Assembly: GCF_000005505.3 (NCBI RefSeq)
Contig: NC_016134.3
Coordinates: 45,970,650 to 46,034,649, forward strand
Reading direction: 5' to 3'
From: Brachypodium distachyon
Taxonomy: Eukaryota > Streptophyta > Magnoliopsida > Poales > Poaceae
Length of the DNA stretch: 64,000 bases
This document shows positions 21,369 through 33,790 of this stretch, in pieces. The first letter of the stretch is position 1, and each line of letters opens with the position of its first letter. The position numbers and the translations under genes are program-made. The notes under the pieces were generated by a model. The model was not told where the DNA came from and ran no database searches. It saw only the letters and a program-made list of their open reading frames with translations.

Positions 21369-21586
21369 GGCCTTGTGTTTCGTCACATAACTGATTTTTG
21401 ATTTTTGACTCATAAGTCACAAAAGCACCTAAATAGTTGTTTTTGATTTTGGCTTTTTAATTATACCATCATCTAACAATATCAAGTCAAATGTCAAAAC
21501 CCAAACCCGAAAGCACTTAATTTGGTGCTTTTGTGGTTTATAAGCCAAAAATCAGAAAGCAGTTTTAAACCCAACCAAACAGAGCC
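21369..21586. mobile_element. hAT-like foldback MITE
   Basis: About 60 bp at the left (from GGCCTTGTG through gatttttgactcataagtcacaaaagcacc) is repeated inverted at the right (ggtgctttt...ataagccaaaaatcag...agagcc). It is 218 bp, non-coding and AT-rich. A target-site duplication was not found with confidence. Confidence 0.6.
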
Positions 21587-21594
21587 TAAGGCCC

Positions 21595-21654
21595 CCTTCT
21601 TTTGGGCTTCTAGACCAGTTTTTAGGTTCTAGGCAGCTGAAACCCAAAAGAAGG
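21595..21654. repeat. Short foldback
   Basis: CCTTCTTTTGGG at the left and CCCAAAAGAAGG at the right form a perfect 12-bp inverted repeat with a ~36-bp loop, immediately next to the MITE ending at 21586. Confidence 0.6.
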
Positions 21655-22733
21655 AAAAATTTCCCACCAGCTGTCAAGAGAAGCCCAACCCAAATCATGT
21701 GTAAAAACAGCTGCCAGGAGAAACTGATCCGGACCAGTTTCTTGGGCTTCCGCGTAGCATTTTCGGACTTGCCCTCGCGGCGAACCGTTTTTACGGTCAA
21801 AATGCCACCGCCAAGTTATACCCATGAACCCTTTTTTCGTGAGACCCGAGTCCATATCCATCGCCACCTCCCTCCATCTCCGCCGCAAATGGCCGCCCCG
21901 CCTACTCCCTCCATCCCGACCGCCGGCCGCCGCCCTCATCAGCTCCCCCGGATTCGGCCGCCGCCATCCCCATCTACCCCCCAACCGCCGCCCCCCTCCC
22001 CTCCTCCCCTCATCTTCCTGGATCTGCACCCCTCCCTCTTCCCTCTTCAGCTGCTGCAACTGCCCCAGATCCGCCGCCGCGCACTTCGCCCCTTGTCAGC
22101 GCCAGCACGACCTCATAGCCCTACCGGAGAGCTCCAGGACGACGTTGCCCAGCCACCGGACCTCGTCTCTTCACCGCCAGCCTCCGCCAGAGACCGCAGC
22201 CCGTAGATCCGCCATGACCTCCCCTGAGCGCCGCCGAATGAGAAGACCTCCTCCCTGACTCCTCTGCCCAAGCTCCTACGCCCCCTAGTCAACCGAGTTC
22301 CTCCCCGCCCCAGGTCGCCGAGCTCCTTTGGTTCTCTAGCAATATTGTGTTTTTTCAGTGGTTCTAGTAAAATTTCCGTTGCTTGGTGAACTTGTGATTA
22401 TGGTATATGGTAGGCATTGACGAATCTCAGAAATTGGTTGGATCTAAATTGTGAGCCTCCAATCTTGGCTCTTTTTGTATCTCAAGAAAATTTAACATCT
22501 AAGTGTGTATTCTCTGTTGCTTGCTGAACTCATCGTGAACCTGCAGTAGTTTCATGTTTAGAGCAAGTTCTGAACTGAAATTTCAGAAGCCAAAAAGAAA
22601 GGAATGTAAACAGTTTATGGGGCTTTTCTGAGCAGCAGCTTGTGTGAGAAATTCAGGTGAAGCTAGCTTCCAGAGAAGCTCAATACTCTTTGGGATCAAA
22701 TTTTTTGCGCAAAATTTGGGGTCAATTATATTA
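21655..22733. other. GC-rich block with Pro-rich open frames, unassigned
   Basis: From about 21790 to 22330 the sequence is very GC-rich with overlapping open frames (for example 21697-22206 plus) that translate to Pro/Ser/Arg-rich text. After 22330 it becomes T-rich like a plant first intron. This may be the first exon of an untranslated or broken gene, or part of a transposon. I do not recognise a protein. Confidence 0.35.
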
Positions 22734-22858
22734 CTATTTCCTCCAGCCGGAATTATTTGTCGAAATATTACATGTACCTAAACGTTTTTTAAACATAAAT
22801 ACGTCTATATTTGGACGAATTCGAGACAAATAATATCGGTCGTAAAGAAAAGAGTATT
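22734..22858. mobile_element. Degenerate Stowaway-type MITE
   Basis: Contains the internal hallmarks of the grass Stowaway family (gccggaattatttgtcgaaatattacatgta, here split, and the mirrored acaaataatatcggtcg), but both ends have drifted from CTCCCTCCG. Confidence 0.65.
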
Positions 22859-23031
22859 AGAAGTTGATAAAAATTAACCCAATAATAATTGAAGCCTTAT
22901 TCCGTCGACGCATACGTACACACCCAGGCGCAACTTTCATGATTGCTCGCTAAAACGGGCGGAATGCTACGTGTCAACGTCTCACTGGCTCCGCCTGTCA
23001 TGACGTCAAGCGTGCGTGTCGTGCGTGCCGA

Positions 23032-24030
23032 TACCCCAAGGACTCGGACAAGGTGATGCGCGCCAAGCAGACCGGCCTCACCAGGAACCAGGTCGTATTT
23101 GTGTACGCTCAGACAGAATACGTACAATACACTTAAGTACAGTACAACGTCGTACTACCATGTACGTACTCTCGTATCTGAAATTTGTGTACAGGTCACA
23201 GGTGTCGAACTGGTTCATCAAAGCGAGGGTGAGGCTGTGGAAGCCGATGGTGGAGGAGATGTACCTGGAGGAGACCGGCAACAAGGTTGCCGCCGTCGCC
23301 GGAGAAGAAGACGAAGACGGCGGCAACAACGGGGTGCTGTCAGCTGCGGCAGTCTCCATGGTTGATGCAGGCTCTCAGCAGCAGGCTCATCAGGCGAGCT
23401 TCTACGGCGAAGATGATGCTGCTGCCACTTCCTTCCAGCAGCAGCTCAAGAAGGCGAGGACGACGACAAGGACGGCGCCGCCGCCGGCGTTCGTCCACGT
23501 CTCCGGCGCCGGCCACCGGGAGCTGCTCATGAAGTTCATGGAGGCCGGTGGCGGCGGCGAAGAAGCAAGCGGCAGCCGCCATGACAACAACGGCGGTGGC
23601 GGAGAGTACTCGATGTTCGCGGCGTCTTACGGGCAGTTCGGCCCCGGCGAGCAATTCTCCTCCTTCGCCAGTAACGGCGGTGGCGGCCAGTTGGCGGAGG
23701 CAGGAAAAAATCATTTAGGAGGGCCAAAACAAAAAAATAGGAAGCTCATAGGTGAAATCACAAAGTCATGCAGGGACTCAAATAGAAATTCAAAATCTTA
23801 GGAGAGGACCGGGACCAGGGCTGGCCTGGTCCCTGCCTCCGCCCGCCGGCGTGTCACTCACGCTCGGCCTCCTGCGGGGCAGCGGCGCCGAGCAGAGGGC
23901 GGCTTCTTTCCTCATGGGCGGCAGCAATGGCGGGTCATGGGCGGCAGCGGCGGCGCCCCCCCGCCACGACGTGGACTTGCAGAGCAGCAAGGCGTTGGCC
24001 GCTCAGCTCATGAGAGACTTCATGGCCTAG
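23032..24030 (+). pseudogene. BLH: BEL1-like homeobox (BLH) gene fragment
   Basis: Two exon pieces are visible: 23032-23091 ([20 protein letters not shown], homeodomain helix 2 region) and from 23202 ([20 protein letters not shown], helix 3), with the intron between them at the position normal for BLH genes. The invariant homeodomain Asn51 is Lys (AAA, 23220-23222). All upstream parts (SKY, BELL domain and first helices) are missing. Downstream, a Gly-rich region is broken by an inserted segment (about 23693-23843) that shifts the frame; the typical C-terminus (GVSLTLGL, then AAQLMRDFMA) resumes in another frame and ends at 24030. BLH proteins pair with KNOX homeoproteins in meristems. This copy cannot make a working factor. 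Confidence 0.85.
23693..23843. other. Insertion in the BLH relic, with inverted ends
   Basis: GGCGGAGGCAGG (23693-23704) and its exact reverse complement CCTGCCTCCGCC (23832-23843) bracket a segment that has no counterpart in BLH proteins and starts with an A-rich stretch. Inside its right end is a second hairpin, GGGACCAGG/CCTGGTCCC (23811-23833). It shifts the frame. Whether it is a mobile element or a rearranged local sequence is unknown. Confidence 0.5.
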
Positions 24031-24794
24031 TTGGTTCAATTAGCGCTTATGCACAGCAATAATCAGGATCAATAAGCCAAGATTTTGGCCAGGTAAACAG
24101 GGGACAATGTACATAGTGGATATACTGATATACTAGTACTAGCAAATACGTAGCAGTATACTTAGTTAATACTCACAGGATTACATAATGCAGTACTATG
24201 TGTTCGGAGTATGTAGATTTCCAGGTGTTGTGTTGTTGTTCTGCTTTGCTTGAAGATCTCCAGGTGGTAAGAAATACTCACATAAAGATGCATGCTAGCT
24301 GTTACAATTGGTAGTACAAAATGGAGTATGGACACAGGGAAGATGGTTGCAGAATGGCAGCTCAACTGATGAAACCCCAAAGTGTAGTCTAGTCCAGTAA
24401 AAACAGCATGATACATTTGCAAAGATAGCCTCCTCAAGATTTTTGTCAGCTCATGCTAGACAGAGCAACTCAGAACTGCCATTCAGTCTATCAACAGGAA
24501 GAAGAAAAAAAGAAACTCGCTAATACAAGAACAAACATCAGTAATAACAAACAGAACCGAAGATTATACAAGCCAAATATTTTCCTAGTGATCATTTTCT
24601 AAACCAATTGCCCCACCTCCTGATGCGTCTACTGTTAAGGTTTCTGCAAGCCTGGCCGCGAGAAAGATGCGTGGTGTGTCACGAGAAACCAGCTAATCGT
24701 CAGTTGACGGTGCTAGTCATTGCAGAAGTGGAACTGAACTCCTGCTCTTAGCTCTTCAAAGATGCCTCGGATGATCATGTCCGTGCTCGATGGC
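24031..24794. other. Convergent 3' flanks of BLH relic and LHW-type gene
   Basis: AT-rich non-coding. The part next to 24795 should be the 3' UTR of the minus-strand bHLH gene. No further gene seen. Confidence 0.45.
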
Positions 24795-27700
24795 TCATCT
24801 AAGATGCCCTGTTGCTGGGATAATCTGGTGTTGCGCAATCCCAAGAGGCATTTTTACATTATCAGGATTCTCTCCTGATCCGCCGCCATCACAACTGGGT
24901 TCCAACAAGCGCACAAGCGAGAGAAAAATCTCCATTCTAGTCACATCCCTGTTGGCCTGCACAAACAGAACCAACTAAGAACTCCTGGCGAAAGCAGGCA
25001 ACATCCGACTAAATTCATGGGAAGCAGATGTCGAAACACGCAGTTTGTATAAGTACATGAACAATGTGCTTCGTAATGCACGGAACAACTTACCTCAACA
25101 GTGAACCGTGCCCAGATCTTATTTTTGCGTGCTTCCATCACACCCCTCAAGATGGTCAATCCAAGCCCTTTTATGAAGTCAGCTATCTCCAGGAAGATAC
25201 CTCTGTCCTCACAAATCATCTGCAGACATAGTGATGTCAACAAACTGGAAGTATAATATGTTTATTTATTGAAAATCACATGATCAGGAAAACAAATAAT
25301 GGCAGAGTTGTGTACCTCCACGAGCATTTGACGAGGCCGGTCAAGATCCTCAACAATGATTGGGCATGTCATGGATTGACTGCCAACATTGAAAGCCCAA
25401 GTCGCACCACCCTCAAAGTAGTCTTTCCAAAGAGGACCATTCTCACCGCCAAGTATCTGTTTGAAGTTTATCAAAATAGCATGGCAAAAGATTGTATCAG
25501 GTTTGCAACTATTTTGTCATGGAATAGATTACAAGCAAGTTTTCTTCATCGTAACAGACGTAAAGATGATTGAAATTAACAAGTGTGTTTATACCTTAGT
25601 TTCGTTAGAATCCTTGAGGTTGTCAGCATGCTTTGTCACACTCTGCAAGAAAACCATGTGCTTGATGGTCTTCTCCAACAAAGCATCAATGCTACACTGT
25701 TGACAAAAAATGACATGAGAATACCAGTTATTATGCTACAAGTCTAGGACCATTTTGAACAAATGAAATCAAAATCCAAAATAACCAAAAAAGGACCACT
25801 AAAATGTGCAAGTCAACTATAGACTACCTTTCCCCCATTAGGTACAAGTTCCCGGAGCTCCTTTATACGATCCTGGATAAGCTGACGGTCCTTTGGTCGG
25901 GGCTTAGAACTCTCTCCTGGTCGAGATCTCTTCCGGTTTGCCTTGTTTGGTGTATCATGGCCTTTGCTGTTTGAAGCTGACGCGCTTTCACATTTCATAT
26001 TCTGTCCACTCTCAATCCAAAGGCGTATCTGAGATTTGTGCATTCCAGTATTCTGGGAAAGACAACCATCCTCAGTCTTCTCTAGAAAACATGGTTCTTT
26101 AACAAAATTTGAAACAGCCAACTCATTCTTGACCAGCAAAGGAAGAGCACCAGATGATTCTTGTTGCTTCATTTCTTTTGAGCCGCAATAAGAGCTGCTA
26201 GGCATGTCTGTCAAAGAAGTCTTGCAAGAGGCACTGTCACAAGAGATCTGCTTGCCACCGGGATTGACACTGGAGATAACTGCATCCAATAGTTGGTCAC
26301 TATCAGTTAGTGAGAAGATCCCAGAAAAAGGGAACTCGTCCTCCAGTGCACCAAATGCTTGAGGTGTATCAAAATAAGCTGAGGACTCAGGTGCATCTCT
26401 GTCAGAACTCTCTGGTTTTGCAGTGTTCCAGGTCGGATCGCCATCCACACTGTGACTCGGATTATGAAATTCAGTACCAAATATATCAAACAAATCATTT
26501 CCTGTAGTCGGATCCATAAGAAATGAGGAAGATCGCTCACTTGAAATGTCAGCGAGCTTGTGTTGATCTAAATTCTTCAGACCTTGTATGCTTACAGCAA
26601 AACTGGAGTTATTTACTTCTTTAGCCTTTAGGTTTTGGCAAACATGATCCGGAATATTTAGTTCATTCTCCTGAGAAAAGACTGTTCTCAATCCAGTAAA
26701 TGCTTGAACTTCGGAGCCAGAGGATGGATCTGCAGCAGCATGACATGAGTCTCTTTTGGGACTCCCCATTCTCATAATGAATTGCGCAGATTGAGGGATT
26801 TTATATGGCATAGCTGGTTTGTGTCCTATCACCCCAGGAGTAGACTTACATCTTTGGTCTAATACTTCACTTGCTGTGCTGTTGCTGCTATAGAAGTTAG
26901 ACTTGACTGCTCTAGTACCGTCAGGGAGAAAATCAAAATTTCCACGACCGTTTAGAAAATCAAGGACCTCACTCCCTCCATGCAACGGAGGCATGTTTGA
27001 ATTTTCATGGACAGCAGGGTTCCGGCTTGCAAGAGATTTTAACAGAAGCTTTCGGGTCTCTGATGACTCTTCCACGTTTCCCAGTTCTAATTGTCCAATG
27101 TCATTCGCCAACATTGAATGCTTTTCTGCTGGTGTTGAGGTAGAAGAGATAAAACCTGAGCTCACGACACTGCTTTGCATGGTACTTTGAACTCTCGTGT
27201 CACAGTAAAGAGGTTGCCGTCTGAATCTCATATCAGGACCATATAGACTGTGATCGCCAATAGCTTCACCATTTCTCTGTGCGACCTTAAGCAAGGAAGC
27301 ATTCCTTCCTGTGTTTGCTGTTGTACTACTTGACACGGTTGTCGCATCAGGACCATAGCACTGTTCATAAGACACCGGGGAACCACTAAATGCTTTTGGG
27401 CAATTATCTGTAGGGTAGACACTCAGAAGACCATGTGAAGAGCGTGACTGGACCTTCTGGCTCAAATCATTTTTCGCTGAAGTAGATGCAACCATACTTG
27501 ATCGATTGTTTAGCTGAGAACACAGCTTCTTATACTGAAGCACATAAGTTGTATTCTCCATAACCTGTCAGAAAATAAGCATTTTATAAGCTCCGATATG
27601 TTGAAAGCATGAATAGGAGAGCTAGCAGCCTAGCATAGTCCCAGTGGTCATAGTACAACTTGAAGAGCAATTCCTCTTAATGCAGTCCACAAAGAGTTAA

Positions 27701-29704
27701 ATTTATAACAGCAAGAATCATAGATCATTTTTCTTTCCAGCTCCCTCCTCCAATCCACAGGAAGGTTTGGTCTTCCTAGGACCTAACCACAAATATAGTT
27801 TATATAGGAATCCAGAGAACAGAATATTTGACCAGTCAACTAAGTAATACAGTCATAAAGTAGTACAACTGTTCTACCTCATGGCCCATATTATAACACA
27901 GAAACAAACTTCAAGACATGTTGAATGGGATATATATACTAATCTGCATGGGTAAAAATTTGGGTATCTTACCACACTAGTAGAGCCAAGCTGTAGTACA
28001 CCACGTGGTAACACAGGGATTATTGCAATAGTCTGCGCAACAAGCAACTTATTAAGAGACAGAAGTAAATAAATCTAGAGACAGAAGTAAATAAATCTGT
28101 AAATACTAATAACCATTGAAGGATGACAATTCTACTAACCTGAATGCCAGCTCTGAACTGATAATTCATTTCAGCAGCAACCTATGACCAGCAGAAAACA
28201 ACAGCTTATTGTTCCATTAAGAAAACTCACATCACAATTGAAGATATCCAAAACAAGAGATTAAGTCCACCGCACTGTTACTAAAAGATGATTAGAAATC
28301 ATTATGGGAGAAGCATCATGGTTAACTAAAGTTTCTGCACAAAATCATGCTAAAATTGCCCGTGTGAACCTATATAATTTCCACTTGTCCACATGCCATT
28401 TTTGTGCTTTTGAAACTAGCTCATTCAGTGACCACTTATTTGGCACAACAATAGATAAAACTCACTACATGCCAAAATTTGAACACACAAGGAACAAATA
28501 AGTGAGGACAAAACAACCCCACAAGGATTGTTGCAATGACATAAATTCCCAGAGTCCATGCTATTAATGACGCGGCAGCAAAAATGGACCAGACAAAACT
28601 GATTTGGGCTACATTTATATCAGTTCACAAGGAGGAAGAAGAAGAATTTATACCTCGGATCTGAGCCCGTGATCATTGGCAGTATCATGGACAATCCATT
28701 GATGGTTCCCAGTAAAAGCAGCACGACCAATGGTGCTGAAAAACACAAATGCAGAAGGCATCCATCAATAAAAGCAATTAACCAAGAACATTGTGCTAGC
28801 CAGTAACTAGGAAATGCTGTTCTAGGCTCTTGCTTACCCATCTCCAACAACATGAACCTGTGATGCCATAACCTTCCTAACAAGAGTGCACACGGTGCCA
28901 CCTGATTCGCACCCAACCTCAGAAGCCTCAGATCCAGCTGGACATGATGCGTGGCCACAATGGCCATCCTCCCACACAAGATGCCTGCACATCGCCAAGC
29001 CAACAAAATCATCAAGCAAGAACCGAATTCCAAAGGAATTAACATCGCATTTAGCCTTCCTCCATGACCCCCCACATCTTGCCCCTTTTTCTCTCCTATG
29101 TATCCTCTCCCCAAAGCTTGCACATAATTGCTGCAACAGCTCGCACATTGATGCCCTTTTATGCACCAGGAGCTAACACGCATTTACACAGACAAGGCGC
29201 TAGCTTTTTGTTCATGTTCTAGTAAAGGCACTACTAAATTTGTTGCAAGGAGCATCAGCGGAAGAGAAGGCACACACACACAAGCGCACGCGCGTTCTTT
29301 TTCCAGGCGCCATCTTTCTCGCGGCGAAAGGAGCCCCTTATTAGTAATTGCTGAGGAATATACCCATCCTACGAATCTTCCCCGCGCACACTTCACTCCT
29401 CTACTACATGCAACAAGGCAAATCTAGCTGAAATGGAATGTTCAAGAAAACTCCAAACCCAGCAAAATAAATATAGAAGAGGGCATTGAAAGTCTGAGGG
29501 GAGGAAAGGGCAGAGCTCGTTTTCGAGATTTTTGGCAAGATCGAGCGGGAGGAGAAGCTTAAGACACAGTGAGGCGGCGACAAAATCCAAAGAGGAGGGT
29601 AGGAAGGCTTACACGGGGTCGGCGGCGCCGATGGCCTTCCAGAAGACGGCGTACGACCACCCGACCTCCTCGCACAGCCGCCGCAGCGCCTCCCCCACCG
29701 CCAT
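24795..29704 (-). CDS. LHW-like: LONESOME HIGHWAY-type bHLH transcription factor
   Basis: Ten exons join in frame with GT/AG borders: 29613-29704, 28838-28984, 28654-28735, 28140-28181, 27973-28032, 25828-27564, 25595-25696, 25316-25456, 25094-25219 and 24795-24956, total 2691 bp, 896 residues. Residues 1-141 are the bHLH-MYC N-terminal domain (ALRRLCEEVGWSYAVFWKA, then HLVWEDGHC, TGNHQWIVHD, GIQTIAIIPVLPRGVLQLGS). Exon 6 (142-720) is a long, poorly conserved acidic/Ser-rich middle ending in the atypical basic-helix start KPRPKDRQLIQDRIKELREL. Exon 7 holds helix 2 (SIDALLEKTIKHMVFLQSV); exons 8-10 form an ACT-like dimerisation segment (GSQSMTCPIIVEDL, GIFLEIADFIKGLGLTIL, ARFTVE). LHW with TMO5-type partners drives vascular cell division in roots. 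No lesion is seen. Confidence 0.93.
28055..28098. repeat. 22-bp perfect tandem duplication in an LHW intron
   Basis: A 22-bp unit, agagacagaag followed by taaataaatct, occurs twice head to tail at 28055-28076 and 28077-28098, in the intron between exons 4 and 5. It has no visible effect on splice sites. Confidence 0.85.
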
Positions 29705-30420
29705 CCCCGCAGCGCAGACGAAACCCTAGTTCTTCCAACACCGGGGAGAGAGAGAGAGAGGGGGGGAAGCAAGGGGGGCGAAATAAGACGGACGCCGCCG
29801 CCGCCTCTCTAGGCGCCGCGGCAGCTAGCGCGCCCGGCCTGCTTCGCGCGGACCCCGCCGTCCCTCCTCCCCGCCGCCGCAGCCGTGACCCCAGCGCCTC
29901 TCACCGCCGCCGCCGCCGCCGCGCGGGGAGCAGCCATCAGATGGGGAGGGGGACCCACCACCCCTGGCCCCAGCCGTCAGCTTCAGCAGCAGCTGCACTC
30001 TCCAGGGCAGTAGCAGTAGCTCCTACGGACGGGCGGCGCGGCGCTTGAGCCGAGGAAGCGCCGGAGCGGCAAGCCGAGCAATGCGCTCTCGGATTCGCCT
30101 CCGCTTCCTCGTCAATCTCTCTCTTTTCTTCCTTCTCCGCTTTCGCTGCTTTGGCCTCTTTGGGTTCTCACTACTCTGCTCCTGCTGTGCTGCCCGCTGC
30201 CGCTAGTGGTGGTCTCTTGGCTTCTTTGCCTGCTGCTGCCTGTGAGCTAGTGTAAATTTTTTCTTTCTTTCTTTTTTTTGGTTGCGGCTTTCTTTCCTCT
30301 TTGTTGCTTTTTCTCTCGTTGCCCCTCCTTTTCCTTTGGCTAGCGCGGCTCCCGAGGCAGGCATCATTCCCTCCACGAGGGGCAGGATGGGCATTTTCTC
30401 TCTATAGGTGTGGCTCCCCA
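29705..30420 (-). promoter_or_regulatory. 5' leader and promoter region of the LHW-type gene
   Basis: On the gene strand a (CT)n run (29745-29760) lies ~45 bases before the ATG, as is common in plant 5' UTRs. 29770-30100 is GC-rich and 30100-30330 is pyrimidine/T-rich. Long open frames here (for example 29569-30048 plus) are compositional. A transcription start cannot be fixed. Confidence 0.4.
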
Positions 30421-30925
30421 AGTTTATATTATGCTGCCTAGCATTGTTTGCCAGATGAATAGATCATGATGATGGTGCAAATTTTCATATTGGCACCTTG
30501 GGTACAAGAAAGTGTACCTTTAAATGGGTTTTTTAAAATTTTCAAATGGGAAAGTTTCTTCGTTCTAGATGGACCAGAAAGTGTCGTCGAATAGTTAAGA
30601 GTTAAGAGTCTGTTTTTTCTATGGAGAAGCCGGTTTAGAAAGCTAGTGGTACATGTTTTAGTTTTTATTCATAAAGCATATGTGTCTTTCTTCATTGCAA
30701 CATAGTATAAGAAATAAGAGTTCTTTGCATTCTCACGGTTTTGTCCATACATGTTTAGTTGACCACCGTAGACATGAATTTTTTTCTTGTATAGTGACCA
30801 AAGATGCGGAGAAAAAACACATTACAGTTGTTGTTCCAATGACTTAGCTATGCACGTTTGATTTTTAAGGTTCACCTGTTAGCATATTTTGGACACACGG
30901 CACGCACAACCTTCACCCTAGTATA
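30421..30925. other. Intergenic, no gene seen
   Basis: AT-rich sequence upstream of the bHLH gene. No coding frame or defined repeat seen. Confidence 0.4.
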
Positions 30926-31047
30926 CTCTCTCCAATCCAAATTATTACTTGTCGCACATTGTCTAGATACGTATGTATCTAGACGCATTTCAGTGTGCAT
31001 ATGCATATCTAGACAAAGTTGCGACAAACAATTTGGATCGGAGGGAG
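30926..31047. mobile_element. Stowaway MITE, complete
   Basis: 122 bp from CTCTCTCCAATCCAAATT to its mirrored end AATTTGGATCGGAGGGAG, flanked by TA on both sides (30924-30925 and 31048-31049). The TIR sequence, TA target site and inner gtctagata/tatctagac mirror are those of grass Stowaway (Tc1/mariner-type) elements. Confidence 0.9.
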
Positions 31048-31049
31048 TA

Positions 31050-33790
31050 GATATTACATGGAAAACTATGTGCATCATTTTCAACATAGACCGCAGGCAG
31101 CGATAAAAGAATTATTATGAAGAAATAGGGTACTTATGCTCATCAGCCAAGCATGGTTTACAACTAAATTAATACGCTATGCATGGCAAAGAGTCAAGAA
31201 ACCACACCTCACCTATGGCAGCCAACCAAACGGCAAGTTCAGTCGAATTAGGAATCAGAACAACCACCATTGTTAGTGTCTGACTCACACACTTGGACAG
31301 TTCTTATAAAAGTGGAAGGGCCATCCTGTGCCAGAAGCTTCAAGCAATGTATGGTTAGAAACTTAGAATTGAATATCTCCTACACATAAAAAAAAAGAAA
31401 AAACATACATATCTTCTCTGTCAGCCCCACAAAAAACTAATCAGTTTGAGAAGCTTTCGTCACGCTGTAGTACCATGTAACATTCCTTTTTTAAACCCAA
31501 AAGGCTTGTCATTAAACATAACCACTCGTCAGAATCCTACGAAAGAAGACAAACCCGGATAACTTAAACTTATCCGGCAAATGACCTGTCATGTACCAAA
31601 AACAATAACACCTTTGTACCCTAAGAGAAAAACTCTTATCTTAACAGTTGAGTATTGACAGATGTGCCCTTTAGGCTTCTGGGCAATTTACAATAGTGCC
31701 AATATGGGGCCTTCAAAAGGTGGGCATGGAGTGCAATTATGTGGTCGTGTATGCTTTTGAGGGGGGTGGTGGGGTAATTTTTTAAAATTAACAGGCAGGT
31801 AATGCTCTTGTATATATTTTTTACAGTGAGGGCACAGAAAGGCAGAGGCTATAACAATCAGGTCAGAGAGAGAGATTGAGAGAGAGACTGTCTTATAGAC
31901 TGATTTTTCTACTAGGCAAAAATTGTTCCTCCCATAAAGTTGTTTCGTTAGATGCAAATGTGTGTGTAGATATGATTTAAAATGCAGTAGAAATGGTCTC
32001 ATGGACTTCTTTCCCTTTCATGATTAGATATGTCCTGAACCCAACAGCTGAGCAGACACTGGTAGCTGGGCCACCCCTGAATATTATGTGCAACATGGCC
32101 CCACAGGTCAGCTGTCGTGGCTGCATCAGACACCTGTTTAGTTGCTTTTTTTGGTCTCATGGCGCTGTGAGATCTTGGTTGTTTGATATTGGCTTTATTT
32201 TCTGAAAAGGATGTCGATTCACAGATCTTGCAGCTCCATGTTCGCAGCAATCCCAGAGCTCTGATTACCAACACCATGTGTTGGTGCTTCTGCTGACCTA
32301 CATACAGCTTTGCACAAATCGTCCATCTTTAAAAACACTAAAAAAATAAACAGAGGACGTGCAAATTTGACTGAAAAGGATTCCTGTTGATTAATTGTAC
32401 TTCTAGAGCTCGGATAAGGCAAATAAAACAAAATTACAATATAGAAAAATGGCACTTAGTGAGTGCTCTCTCAGGCAGCCATCTCAGAAGTACTCCTGCT
32501 TTTTTTGACAGCGATGACCTAATGGCTCCGACCAAAATCTTACCCCGGCCGGCCTTTCATCTTTTACCGACACATGGGCATATTTTAACACGGATCCGGG
32601 TGAAAACAGGACCAGGGGCTACTGGACTAGCTGGGACTGGGAGGACTGTGAATGAAAAAACAAAAAGAAGAAGAGAAGCTTTAGCATATGGAGACAGGTT
32701 GCTGCCTTGTGCTTTAGCTCTTGACCGGACCGGCACGTGAGAACATACATATATGCATTTGATCGTCTGTGTGTTCTAGTCTCGAGCTCCGGTCCGAGCT
32801 CTGTTGCTACCCCGTTTTTCATCTTCGGAAAGCCAAATGCCCCGGGACAAATTTAACGACATCAACTTGATTATAGCTCCAAATTTTCACCAGGAATTAA
32901 CAGTCTGTCGGAGTGTCCGGCTCTGTTTTTCTCAAAGTCTTCAGACCAGAGCGCTACGACATGCATGTCCGGGATTAATTAGCATTGTTAGGACTTCATG
33001 TCTGGGATATATTAGCTGCTGCGCACATGATTTTACCAGCAAGCAAATAACCCCCTTGAGTTGAAGAACTTATTAAGATGTCAATTGTTTTACTAGCACT
33101 TCCTTGGAATTTGTTGCAGTTTATGTAAAGAAAGGGTGAAAACCAAATTCTGGAATGTTATATATTACAGGTTCTCGTGCAAGGAAATGGCCATTCTTCT
33201 TTGGGCAGTAGCAGTGCCATCGCAAGGATCACATGTCCTTGTCATGAGAGTGATATTTTCCAGTTTGTACTCTTTTAGATGGAACTGAACTAATTTTCCT
33301 TTATTCTTCCTTTTTAATATGTGAACACCCGTTCCATCCGTGAACGTGTGGCATTCCTTTATTTAATGAGAGATGGCCTAACCCAGGATAGGTGAAATAT
33401 TAATCCAAAGATTATGCTGACTCAGTAGTGGAGCCTTGCAAACTAATCCTACTCCTCTTCTTTGATGTGGATGTGTTAGCTTCTAGAATTGCTCCACTAG
33501 ATCAGCAAAAGAAGAACACATCTATCACGAAGATCGGTAGAAAAAAACAGGGAATTTTTTTATTGAGTTCTTTTCTTCCCTGAAAGGAACGTTTATTGAG
33601 TTTAGTCACATCATATGCAGTCTGACGAACTGCTTTGGCTCTTATGAAAAAACAAATTAGACTGTCACTTCAGTTATTATAGTGACGTGGTTTAATGTCA
33701 TGAGCAGCGCATCTAGCCAGGCAGCCAGCTGATGGCTATGTGTACTAAATTTGAGAAGAGATCATGGGACAGATGCAAAAATAGGACTTA
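31050..33790. other. Gene-free region
   Basis: No frame with recognisable similarity on either strand. Contains microsatellite-like (GA)n at 31866-31890 and mixed AT-rich sequence. Confidence 0.4.

Noticed and set aside
29569..30048. Plus-strand 159-aa frame upstream of the LHW-type gene
   Set aside because: Simple Arg/Pro/Ala composition from the GC-rich leader and overlap with exon 1 of the supported minus-strand gene.
32259..32278. CTCTGATTACCAACACC resembling a retrotransposon primer binding site
   Set aside because: It has an extra base relative to the tRNA-Met complement and no LTR border or gag frame is next to it.
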